From contig NZ_JAFCWM010000016.1 of assembly GCF_049897565.1 (NCBI RefSeq), positions 54,674 to 118,673 on the forward strand: a stretch of 64,000 bases of DNA. The letters run 5' to 3'. Numbering within the stretch: the first letter of the stretch is position 1; each line of letters opens with the position of its first letter. This document shows positions 52,750-60,255 of the stretch, in pieces. The DNA is from JAFCUW01 sp049897565. Its GTDB lineage: Bacteria; Pseudomonadota; Gammaproteobacteria; Burkholderiales; Burkholderiaceae_D. The position numbers were made by a program, and so were the translations under genes. The notes below the pieces were generated by a model, which was given only the letters and a program-made list of their open reading frames with translations, was not told the origin of the DNA and did no database searches.

Positions 52750-53205
52750 TTACAACACTGAAATGAGCTTCACTTCAAACAGCAGCGGCTTGCCGGCCAG
52801 CGGATGGTTGAAGTCGAAGAGGCACGACGTGGGGCCGAGTTCGCGCAGCACGCCGGCGAAGCGGCCCCCGCCCGGCGCGGCGAAGTCGACCAGGTCGCCG
52901 ACCTGGTAGTCGGCGCCCGGCGCCGAGTTTTCGTCGAGCGTGGCGCGCGAGACCGACTGGATCATGTCGGCATTGCGCTCGCCGAATCCTTCGGCCGCGG
53001 CCAGGTGGAACGTCTGGTGGCTGCCTTCGGCCATGCCGAGCAGGCGCTGCTCGAGAAAGGGCGCGAGCTGGTTCTGCCCCAGCATCAAGGTGGCGGGGTT
53101 CCCGGCGAAGGTAGTGACGATATCAGTACCGTCAGCCGTGGCGAGCCGATAATGCAGGGTGAGGTAGGCCGAGTCGGTGACGACGGCCGGAGACGCTTGG
53201 GTCAT
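52750..53205 (-). CDS. fkpB: FKBP-type peptidyl-prolyl isomerase (SlpA type)
   Basis: The 151 residues have the SlpA/SlyD-like FKBP fold: YLTLHYRLATADGTDIVTTF, MLGQNQLAPFLEQRLLGMAE and FDFNHPLAGKPLLFEVKLI. MTQASPAVV is the start; a longer open frame through the upstream gap is not coding. It precedes ispH as in E. coli. A TACAAT box about 30 bp upstream may be its -10. Confidence 0.9.
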   Translation of the reverse strand: MTQASPAVVTDSAYLTLHYRLATADGTDIVTTFAGNPATLMLGQNQLAPFLEQRLLGMAEGSHQTFHLAAAEGFGERNADMIQSVSRATLDENSAPGADYQVGDLVDFAAPGGGRFAGVLRELGPTSCLFDFNHPLAGKPLLFEVKLISVL

Positions 53206-53299
53206 GGTGATGGTTCTGGCTTGCAAAGCGATATTGTAAGCCACCGGCAGCAAAACCGGGCCGTTGCGCGATTTGGCGGCTGTTCGGCCAACGTCAAAA

Positions 53300-53331
53300 C
53301 CGGGGTCTGACCCCATGGGGTCAGACCCCGG
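53300..53331. repeat. 32-bp perfect palindrome with GGTCTGAC motif (copy 3)
   Basis: Both 16-bp halves are exact complements; the left half is CCGGGGTCTGACCCCA. It lies in the 146-bp gap between divergent fkpB and radC, 20 bp before the radC ATG, so it could affect radC expression. Confidence 0.95.
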
Positions 53332-53351
53332 ACGCGAAGGACGCTAACTAT

Positions 53352-54026
53352 ATGGGGATCAACAACTGGCCGGAACAGGACCGCCCGCGCGAACGGCTGA
53401 TCGCCGGCGGCCCGCGCGCGCTGTCCAGCGCCGAACTGCTGGCCGTGTTCCTGCGCGTCGGCGTCAGGGGCATCAACGCCGTCAAGCTCGCCGAAAACAT
53501 GATCGAGCACTTCGGCTCGCTCAATGCGCTGTTCGGCGCCAGCCTGGCCGAGTTCTCGCAAATTAACGGACTGGGGCCAGCGAAGTATGCCCAGCTTCAG
53601 GCGGTGATGGAACTGGCGCGGCGCGCCATCGGCGAACAGCTGCAGTGCGGCCAGACGCTCGGCTCGCCCGAGGCCGTCAAGCTGTACCTGCGCATGACGC
53701 TGAGCCAGCGTGCCCACGAATCGTTCGTCGTGTTGTTCCTGGACGTCAAAAACCGCCTGATCGTCAGCGAGGAAATGTTTCGCGGCACCCTCACCCACAC
53801 CAGCGTCTACCCGTGCGAAGTGGTCAAGGCGGCGCTGCGCCACAATGCCGCCGGCGTCATGCTGGCGCACAACCACCCGTCCGGCACGCCAGAGCCGAGC
53901 GAGTCGGACCTGGTGCTCACGCGCGCGCTGGTACAGGCGCTGGCCCTGGTCGATGTGCGCATTCTTGACCACTTTGTTGTAGCCGGCCCACACGTGCATT
54001 CCTTCGCGGAACACGGCCAGCTGTAG
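53352..54026 (+). CDS. radC: RadC family JAB domain protein
   Basis: The 224 residues have an N-terminal helix-hairpin-helix region (LGPAKYAQLQAVMELARR) and a C-terminal JAMM metalloprotease-like domain with HNHPSGTPEPSESD. Its role is unclear; a DNA repair function in E. coli was withdrawn. It is followed by rpmB-rpmG, the usual gene order. The translation start has no strong ribosome-binding site. Confidence 0.93.
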   Translation: MGINNWPEQDRPRERLIAGGPRALSSAELLAVFLRVGVRGINAVKLAENMIEHFGSLNALFGASLAEFSQINGLGPAKYAQLQAVMELARRAIGEQLQCGQTLGSPEAVKLYLRMTLSQRAHESFVVLFLDVKNRLIVSEEMFRGTLTHTSVYPCEVVKAALRHNAAGVMLAHNHPSGTPEPSESDLVLTRALVQALALVDVRILDHFVVAGPHVHSFAEHGQL

Positions 54027-54096
54027 GGTTTGCGCCGCCAACGGAAATTGTTAAATTTAATTTCAATTATATGACACAATTGTTTTCCGCAAGTGA

Positions 54097-54126
54097 TTGA
54101 TTCCGCGATGCTTTTCACGCTATACT
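54097..54126 (+). promoter_or_regulatory. Promoter of rpmB-rpmG
   Basis: TTGATT (54097-54102) and TATACT (54121-54126) are spaced 18 bp apart, preceded by AT-rich sequence that may serve as an UP element. Confidence 0.65.
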
Positions 54127-54167
54127 CTCGTTTTTCCCGATTGCGGAAGTTTACTAAGGAGTGCGCT

Positions 54168-54404
54168 ATGGCACGTGTTTGCCAAGTAACTGGCAAGGGT
54201 CCGATGGTTGGCAACAACGTCTCCCACGCTAACAACAAAACGAAACGTCGTTTTCTGCCTAACCTGCAGAACCGTCGTATTTTCGTGGAATCGGAAAACC
54301 GCTGGGTCTCCCTGCGCTTGTCCAACGCCGGTCTGCGCGTCATTGACAAAGTCGGCATCGATGCCGTCTTGGTCGACATGCGCGCCCGTGGCGTAAAAGT
54401 TTAA
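54168..54404 (+). CDS. rpmB: 50S ribosomal protein L28
   Basis: The 78 residues start MARVCQVTGKGPMVGNNVSH and contain NNKTKRRFLPNLQNRRIF, which is diagnostic for L28. AAGGAG is seven bases upstream of the ATG; the frame is open further upstream through the promoter. Cysteine in position 5 is the only Cys, so this is not the four-Cys zinc form. Codon use is that of highly expressed genes. Confidence 0.98.
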   Translation: MARVCQVTGKGPMVGNNVSHANNKTKRRFLPNLQNRRIFVESENRWVSLRLSNAGLRVIDKVGIDAVLVDMRARGVKV

Positions 54405-54417
54405 TTAGGGAGCTATC

Positions 54418-54585
54418 ATGGCAAAAACTGGCCGCGACAAAATCAAGCTGGAATCGACTGCAGGCACGGGTCACTTCTACACCACCGACAAAAACAAGCG
54501 CACGATGCCTGCAAAAATGGAGATCATGAAGTTCGATCCCAAGGCACGTAAGCACGTCATGTACAAAGAAACAAAGATCAAGTAA
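54418..54585 (+). CDS. rpmG: 50S ribosomal protein L33
   Basis: This is a 55-residue protein starting MAKTGRDKIKLESTAGTGHF, with the C-terminus FDPKARKHVMYKETKIK. It is the zinc-free form with no CxxC pairs. It follows rpmB by 13 bp with AGGGAG upstream. The terminator at 54609 ends the operon. Confidence 0.98.
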   Translation: MAKTGRDKIKLESTAGTGHFYTTDKNKRTMPAKMEIMKFDPKARKHVMYKETKIK

Positions 54586-54608
54586 TCCGCGATCCCACTT
54601 TCAGTACC

Positions 54609-54644
54609 AAAAGAGCCGCCCACTTCACCGTGCGCGGCTCTTTT
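54609..54644. terminator. Bidirectional terminator between rpmG and penicillin acylase gene
   Basis: AAAAGAGCCGC (54609-54619) pairs with GCGGCTCTTTT (54634-54644). The A-run and T-run on either side let it work for both the rpmB-rpmG operon and the convergent acylase gene. Confidence 0.85.
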
Positions 54645-54654
54645 GCGATGTGGC

Positions 54655-57057
54655 TCACCTGGCCGGCTGCAGCACGATGGTGCTCTCGGTGGCCGCCTCG
54701 ATCAGCTTGCGCGAGTACAGCAGCGGGAAATATTCGCCCTTGCCCCACGCCGCGGCCAGGTCGCGGTAGTGCGGGCTGTCCGGGTCGCCCGACTGGCCCG
54801 GTGTGTTGACCGCGCGCGAGTTGTCCCAGTTGCCGACGTCGACCACCACGCGGAACGACGGGCCGTTGAGCTTGAGGAAGTCGGTCGGCCGGTAGCCGGA
54901 CTGGTTGACCGTGTGCGCCCCGCCCTGCGCCGGGAACGGCCCGACGTTGAGCTTGCCGCGCAGCGACTCGTCGCCGAGGATGCTGATCGGATGGGCAAAA
55001 TAGCTGTAATGCAGCTTGCCCCAGTGCCACGCTTTCGGATCGGGCCCGCCGGCCAGCTCCAGCTCGGCAAACGCGGCGGCCAGACTGGTCAGCAAGACCT
55101 GGTCGCGCCGCGCCTTGGCGTTGCGGCCGAATGTGGCTGCGGGCCGCTCCAGCGCGGCCATCATGCCGGTGGCGTCGGCATTGCCGACCGCGGCGGCCGA
55201 CTTGGCATCGAGCACGGCGGCAAGATAGGCCTTGTTCAGGTGGCGCGACCACCACACTTCGAACAGCGCCGCCTGCGGCGACTCGCGCGTTTCAACTGCG
55301 TCCCAGCCGCGCAACAGGCTCAGCGCCGCGCGCGTTTTCGGCTCGGCCGAGCGCAGCGGCGCCAGCAGCGCCACCATGCGGCGCGCCGGCACCGACAGCA
55401 CGTCATTTTGCAGGCGCATCGAATCCTCGATCGACACCTTGCCCTTGCGGCCCAGCACTTCGCTGATGCGTACCTGGCGCGCATTGTTGGGCCACTCGAA
55501 GCCGAGCTTGTGCTTGGCATAGGGGAAGCCGTGCGGCAGGTTCATTTCGTTGGCCGACGCAAACCAGCCCTTCTTCGGATTCAGGCTGAACGGCAGTTTG
55601 TCGCCCGGCAGAAAGCCATCCCACTCGTAGCGGCCGTCGCCCGGCACCGGCAGCAGCCCGTCCCAGTTGGGACGGATCGGCGTCAGGCCGCCCGGCACCC
55701 AGCCGATGTTGCCGGCGGTATCGGCGTAGACCTGGTTCTCGGTCGGCGCGCCCCAGTGCAGCATGGCTTTCTTGAACTGGTCGAAGTTCTTCGCCAACAT
55801 GTAATCAATGCTGCCGAAGTAAGGCGCCATGCCCGCTTCGAGCCAGCCGGAACGCACCGCAAAGGCGCGCTGCCTGGCCGCTTCGGTGAAGATCAGCGGA
55901 CCGTGACGTGTGAACAACATGTCGGCGGTAACCGGCGCGGCGCCCTTGACGGCGATGGTTTCCTTCAGCACCTTGACGTTCTCCCACTGCCCGCGGTACT
56001 TGTACTGCATGCGATTGGCCGGATTGAGCTCGTACACGTACAGGTCTTCCTGGTCGATGCTGAAAATGGTCAGGCCAAAGGCGATCGTGCCGTTGTGGCC
56101 GATCGACACGCCCGGCAGCGCCGGCTCCCCCGCGCCGATGACGTTCATGCCGGGCGCGTTCAGGTGGGCGATGTAGCGCAGCGATGGCGCCGAGTAGGCG
56201 CGGTGCGGGTCGTTGGCCATGATCGGCCGGCCGGTCGCCGATTTCGACGGCGCCACCACCCAGTTGTTGCTCCCTTCCATGCGCTGCAGGTCGAGGTCGG
56301 CGCCGGCCACCTGCTCCGGCAAGTCGAGCGCGGCCACCTTCTGGTCCTTGCCGAACCAGACATTTTCGGTGGCCAGCTTGAACGTATCGAGCAGGCCGGC
56401 CGGCAGGCACGGGTCGAGTCCGCCCGGCAGTTGCGTTTTCCATGCCGGCTGCAAGGTGCTGCGCACCTGGTCCGCTTCCAGGCTGGCGTTGCAGGCGACG
56501 GCGGCGCGCGCCACTTCCAAGGTCAGGTTGCGCGTCAGGCCATGGCTGCGGATGCGCACCACATCCTCGGCCTTCCACCTCGCAGGCGCGTAGCCAAGCC
56601 GGCGAAATTCGAACGGCAGCGCGGCCGGTGTGCGGACGACGTAATCGACATAGGCGTTGATGCCGGCGACGAAACGTTCGGTGATGCGCTGGGCGCCCTG
56701 GCCGTACGACTGCCACTCCTTTTGCATGTCGCCGCGGTACAGGAACAGCCGGCTCGCCTTGTCCTGCTCGAGGTAGGCCGGCCCCAGCACCGAGGCCAGT
56801 TCGCCCAGGCCGCGGCGGCGCCACAAGTCGATCTGGAACAGGCGGTCGCGCGCAGCATTGAAGCCCTGCGCGAAGAACGCGTCGTCCTGGCTTTGCGCAT
56901 AGATGTGCGGCACGCCCCAGCGGTCGACCAGGATCTCGGCCCCCTGCTCGAGCCCGGCAACCTTGATGACCTGGCTCGGCGCGGTGGCGGTGGCGGCGCC
57001 GGCGCCGGCGGCAAGGCATAAAACGACGGAAGGCAACAGGCGGCGCGGACGCTTCAT
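54655..57057 (-). CDS. Penicillin acylase family protein (Ntn hydrolase)
   Basis: This is an 800-residue secreted or periplasmic Ntn hydrolase. A signal peptide (LLPSVVLCLAAGAGAATA) is followed by the alpha-subunit region (VDRWGVPHIYAQSQDDAFFA). The autocatalytic cleavage site before the nucleophile serine of the beta subunit is RMEGSNNWVVAPSKSATG, and the later oxyanion asparagine region is SANEMNLPHG. Relatives cleave penicillin G, aculeacin-type lipopeptides or acyl-homoserine lactones; the substrate cannot be told from sequence. ATG at 57057 is preferred to the TTG one codon earlier. Confidence 0.88.
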   Translation of the reverse strand: MKRPRRLLPSVVLCLAAGAGAATATAPSQVIKVAGLEQGAEILVDRWGVPHIYAQSQDDAFFAQGFNAARDRLFQIDLWRRRGLGELASVLGPAYLEQDKASRLFLYRGDMQKEWQSYGQGAQRITERFVAGINAYVDYVVRTPAALPFEFRRLGYAPARWKAEDVVRIRSHGLTRNLTLEVARAAVACNASLEADQVRSTLQPAWKTQLPGGLDPCLPAGLLDTFKLATENVWFGKDQKVAALDLPEQVAGADLDLQRMEGSNNWVVAPSKSATGRPIMANDPHRAYSAPSLRYIAHLNAPGMNVIGAGEPALPGVSIGHNGTIAFGLTIFSIDQEDLYVYELNPANRMQYKYRGQWENVKVLKETIAVKGAAPVTADMLFTRHGPLIFTEAARQRAFAVRSGWLEAGMAPYFGSIDYMLAKNFDQFKKAMLHWGAPTENQVYADTAGNIGWVPGGLTPIRPNWDGLLPVPGDGRYEWDGFLPGDKLPFSLNPKKGWFASANEMNLPHGFPYAKHKLGFEWPNNARQVRISEVLGRKGKVSIEDSMRLQNDVLSVPARRMVALLAPLRSAEPKTRAALSLLRGWDAVETRESPQAALFEVWWSRHLNKAYLAAVLDAKSAAAVGNADATGMMAALERPAATFGRNAKARRDQVLLTSLAAAFAELELAGGPDPKAWHWGKLHYSYFAHPISILGDESLRGKLNVGPFPAQGGAHTVNQSGYRPTDFLKLNGPSFRVVVDVGNWDNSRAVNTPGQSGDPDSPHYRDLAAAWGKGEYFPLLYSRKLIEAATESTIVLQPAR

Positions 57058-57201
57058 CAATATTCTCGATCAGTTCTGAGGAACGGAAAGTATAGAGGAG
57101 ATTGAATGTTTGGCTGGCAACATCGATACCGGGATTCCTACGCCGGTGTTACATTTCCGGCCCTTCGTCACATTGCGGGGGCTTTTTATATGGCGCCGAT
57201 C

Positions 57202-57207
57202 TATGAT
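57202..57207 (+). promoter_or_regulatory. Conserved -10-like box upstream of first DUF418 gene
   Basis: TATGAT at 57202 lies in a block that is also present upstream of the second DUF418 gene (60211), with CTGACGGGAATAA conserved after it. No good -35 is seen. Confidence 0.4.
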
Positions 57208-57251
57208 GGCAAGACATTAACCCTGGACTGACGGGAATAAAAAAGACAACC

Positions 57252-58952
57252 ATGCACACCCTTACAGACTCGCCTCAGGCGGTGGAACTGGCGCCCGTGC
57301 CCACCGATCAGCGCATCGAAGCACTCGACGTGGTGCGCGGCTTCGCGCTGATCGGCATCTGCCTGATGAATGTGGAGTTTTTCAACCGCGCAACCGGCAC
57401 CGTCGGCCAGGGCATGCCGGCCGGGCTGACCGGGATCGACTGGCTGGCGTCGTTGTTTGTCGCCTACTTTGTCACCGGAAAATTCTGGACTATTTTCTCG
57501 ATGCTGTTCGGCATGGGCTTCGCGGTCATGCTGACGCGCGCCGAAAGCGCCGGCCGCGGCTTCTTCAAGCCGTATCTGCGGCGCATCGCCGCGCTGGCGA
57601 TCTTCGGCCTGCTGCACTACATCTTCCTGTTCGCCGGCGACATCCTGTTCAGCTACGCGGTGGCCGCGGTATTCCTGCTGGTCGTGCTGTACGGCAAGGC
57701 GATATGGATTGTCGCCGCCATCGGCGCGCTGATCGGCCTGGCATTGCTTCCCGGCTTCGGGCCCGCTGCCGGCGGCGCGGCCGGCTCGCTGGCGCTGTGT
57801 GGCCTGGTGGCGCTATACCTTCGCAGCGAGCGCCGCCCGTTCGGGCTGTCGGTGATGTCGCTGATGCTGCTGGTCATCGGCGCCATCGGCGCCATCGCCG
57901 CCGTGGTCATGTGGCTCATCAAAGCAGTGCCGATGGAAGCGCGCGGCCCGGTTACCGCGGCCAGTGTGCTGTTCCTGGTGCTGTCGTTCCTGGCGCAGAG
58001 ATACCGCGATCCGCTCGAAAAGCGCCCGTTGCGCGCCGGCGCCGCGATGTACCTGCTGCTATTTACGATGATGACGATCGGCGGCCTGGCCACTTACCTG
58101 ACCCCGCCCGCGGCCGTGGTGCCGGTCGCCGCCCCGGCCGCCGCCGTGGCCAGCGCCGATCAAAAGAAAGCCGCCGCCAAGCCGGACCTGGCGAAGGAAC
58201 CGGAGAAGGCTGAAGCGGCCGCGCTAAAGGCCAGGAAGCTGAAGGAAGACGCGGCCGCGATCGCCAACGAAAACAAGGTCATGAGCACCGGCAGCTATGC
58301 CGACATGACCGCGCTGCGCCTGAAGCACTTTGGTGAAAACGCGCCGATGCAAGGCAGCTTCGCCATCATCCTGGTTGCCATGTTCCTCATCGGCACCTGG
58401 TTCATCCGCGCCGGCGTCATGGCCAATACCGCGGCGCACCTGCCGCTGTTTCGCAAGTTAGCTTACATCGGCCTGCCGGGCGGCATCGCGCTGGGTCTGG
58501 CGGGCGCCTTCATCAGTACCGGCCACGTGCCGGGTGCCGATCACGACGGTTTCATGTTCGCCCTTGGCCTGCAGATGCTGGGCAACCTGCCGGCCTGCCT
58601 GGGCTACGTCGCGATGAACGTGCTGATGCTGCACAGCGACTCGGCGTTTTCCAAGGTCAAGGTGCTGGGCCCGTTCGGCCGCATGGCGCTGACAAATTAC
58701 CTGCTGCAGTCGGTGGTGATGTCGATGTTCTTCTTCGGCTACGGCCTGGGCAATTGGGGCATGGGACGGGCCATGCAACTGCTGTTTGCGCTGGCACTGT
58801 GCGCCCTGCAAATTGTCTTTAGCCACTGGTGGCTGGCGCGCTTCCGCTACGGCCCGGCCGAGTGGCTGTGGCGCGCGATCACCTACATGAAGATCCCGGC
58901 GATGCGCATCGACAGCGCGCCGGCCGCGATCCGGTCGCAGCCGACGGCGTAA
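57252..58952 (+). CDS. DUF418 domain membrane protein (copy 1)
   Basis: The 566-residue protein has an N-terminal HGSNAT/DUF1624-like start (RIEALDVVRGFALIGICLMN), about ten membrane helices and the C-terminal DUF418 block (GRMALTNYLLQSVVMSMFFF, FSHWWLARFRYGPAEWLWRA). A charged Ala/Lys-rich loop of roughly 60 residues divides the two halves. Such proteins (YeiB-like) are of unknown function. A close paralogue with the same start lies at 60256. Confidence 0.87.
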   Translation: MHTLTDSPQAVELAPVPTDQRIEALDVVRGFALIGICLMNVEFFNRATGTVGQGMPAGLTGIDWLASLFVAYFVTGKFWTIFSMLFGMGFAVMLTRAESAGRGFFKPYLRRIAALAIFGLLHYIFLFAGDILFSYAVAAVFLLVVLYGKAIWIVAAIGALIGLALLPGFGPAAGGAAGSLALCGLVALYLRSERRPFGLSVMSLMLLVIGAIGAIAAVVMWLIKAVPMEARGPVTAASVLFLVLSFLAQRYRDPLEKRPLRAGAAMYLLLFTMMTIGGLATYLTPPAAVVPVAAPAAAVASADQKKAAAKPDLAKEPEKAEAAALKARKLKEDAAAIANENKVMSTGSYADMTALRLKHFGENAPMQGSFAIILVAMFLIGTWFIRAGVMANTAAHLPLFRKLAYIGLPGGIALGLAGAFISTGHVPGADHDGFMFALGLQMLGNLPACLGYVAMNVLMLHSDSAFSKVKVLGPFGRMALTNYLLQSVVMSMFFFGYGLGNWGMGRAMQLLFALALCALQIVFSHWWLARFRYGPAEWLWRAITYMKIPAMRIDSAPAAIRSQPTA

Positions 58953-58965
58953 GGATCGGCCGCCC

Positions 58966-59003
58966 AAAAATTGGGGTCAGACCTAGGTCTGACCCCAATT
59001 TTT
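58966..59003. repeat. 38-bp perfect palindrome with GGTCAGACC motif (copy 4a)
   Basis: The sequence is self-complementary over 38 bases around CCTAGG; its left half begins AAAAATTGGGGTCAGACCT. It starts 14 bp after the DUF418 stop and is followed by an incomplete second copy. Confidence 0.95.
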
Positions 59004-59006
59004 CCA

Positions 59007-59030
59007 GGGGTCAGACCTAGGTCTGACCCC
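59007..59030. repeat. 24-bp perfect palindrome with GGTCAGACC motif (copy 4b)
   Basis: It repeats the inner 24 bases of copy 4a, with the AATTTTT arm kept on the right side only. The right flank repeats AATTTTTC twice more before the stop of the MDR gene, which converges from the right. Confidence 0.95.
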
Positions 59031-59062
59031 AATTTTTCACCAATTTTTCCAATTTTTCTGGG

Positions 59063-60058
59063 TCAGGTCAGCTTGACCAGCTGCTTGCCGAAGTTCTTGC
59101 CCTTTAGTAGCCCGATGAATGCGTCAGGGGCACTGGCGAGGTCCTGCGCGATGGTTTCGCGGTGCCTGAGCTCGCCCGCGGCAACCAGCGCCGCCAGTTC
59201 GCGCAGGCCCTCGGCCCAGAACTCCAGGTGCTCGCTGACGATGAAGCCGCGGATCGTCAGGCGGTTCGTCAGCACCGCGCTGAAATTGTAGATCGGCATG
59301 GCTTCGCCGTTGTAGCCGGCAATCAGGCCGCAGATGGCAATCCGGCCAAACGCGTTCATGCGCGCCAGCGCAGCGTCGAAGCCGGCGCCGCCGACGTTTT
59401 CAAACACGGCGTCGATGCCGTTCGGGGTCGCCGCCGCGAGGTCGGCAACCAGGTTGCCCGCCTTGTAGTCGACGCAGGCGTCAAAGCCGAGTTGGTCAAC
59501 CACATAGGCGCACTTTTCATTGCCGCCGGCGATGCCGACGACGCGGCATCCCTTCAGCTTCGCCAGCTGGCCGACCACGCTTCCCACCGCGCCGCTGGCG
59601 GCCGAGACGACGACGGTTTCCCCGGCCTTCGGCTGCATGATCTGGTTCAGTCCGTACCAGGCGGTCATGCCCGGCATGCCGGCCACACCAAGATAGGCCG
59701 ACAAGGGCACGCGGGCAATGTCGACCTTGCGCAGCGCGACGCCGTCGGACACGCCGATCTCGGCCCAGCCGAGCGCGCCGACGACCTTGTCGCCGACCGC
59801 ATATTTGGCATTCTTCGACGCGATGACTTCGCCGGCGGTGCCGCCGATCATGGTCTGGTCGAGCGGCTGCGGGGCGGCGTAACTCTTGTCCTCGCTCATG
59901 CGGCCCCGCATATATGGGTCGAGCGACAGGTACTCGTTGCGAACGAGGATCTCGCCTTCTTTCAGTTCGGCGGTGTCGACCGTTTCGAGGCGAAAGTTGT
60001 CCGGCGAAGGCTCGGCCGAGGGGCGCGAGGCCAGTACGATGCGGCGATATTTGCTCAT
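59063..60058 (-). CDS. MDR-family NADP-dependent oxidoreductase (CurA/YncB-like)
   Basis: The 331 residues are a zinc-free medium-chain reductase. The start is MSKYRRIVLASRPSAEPSPD, the region before the Rossmann fold contains NEYLSLDPYMRGRM, and the nucleotide-binding segment is SAASGAVGSVVGQLAKLKG. It is like the leukotriene-B4/prostaglandin reductase group and bacterial CurA/YncB, which reduce alkenals or enones. The gene is placed between two paralogous DUF418 genes in opposite orientation. Confidence 0.9.
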   Translation of the reverse strand: MSKYRRIVLASRPSAEPSPDNFRLETVDTAELKEGEILVRNEYLSLDPYMRGRMSEDKSYAAPQPLDQTMIGGTAGEVIASKNAKYAVGDKVVGALGWAEIGVSDGVALRKVDIARVPLSAYLGVAGMPGMTAWYGLNQIMQPKAGETVVVSAASGAVGSVVGQLAKLKGCRVVGIAGGNEKCAYVVDQLGFDACVDYKAGNLVADLAAATPNGIDAVFENVGGAGFDAALARMNAFGRIAICGLIAGYNGEAMPIYNFSAVLTNRLTIRGFIVSEHLEFWAEGLRELAALVAAGELRHRETIAQDLASAPDAFIGLLKGKNFGKQLVKLT

Positions 60059-60210
60059 GGTGTATCTCCTTATTGGGTCAGCAATTTTAAGCCGCTATCG
60101 GCGATCGCGCTGGCCGCCGCGCAGACAGGCGTCGCCACGCCCAAATCGCCTTTGGCACCGCCTTTCCTGCAGTTCGTCGCATTCTCAGCGATTTTGAGGG
60201 CCGCCAGAAC

Positions 60211-60216
60211 TATGAT
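60211..60216 (+). promoter_or_regulatory. Conserved -10-like box upstream of second DUF418 gene
   Basis: TATGAT at 60211 corresponds to 57202 upstream of copy 1. The blocks from here to the start codons align with a 1-base difference. Confidence 0.4.
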
Positions 60217-60255
60217 GTTCAGACTATAACCTTGACTGACGGGAATAATAAAATC

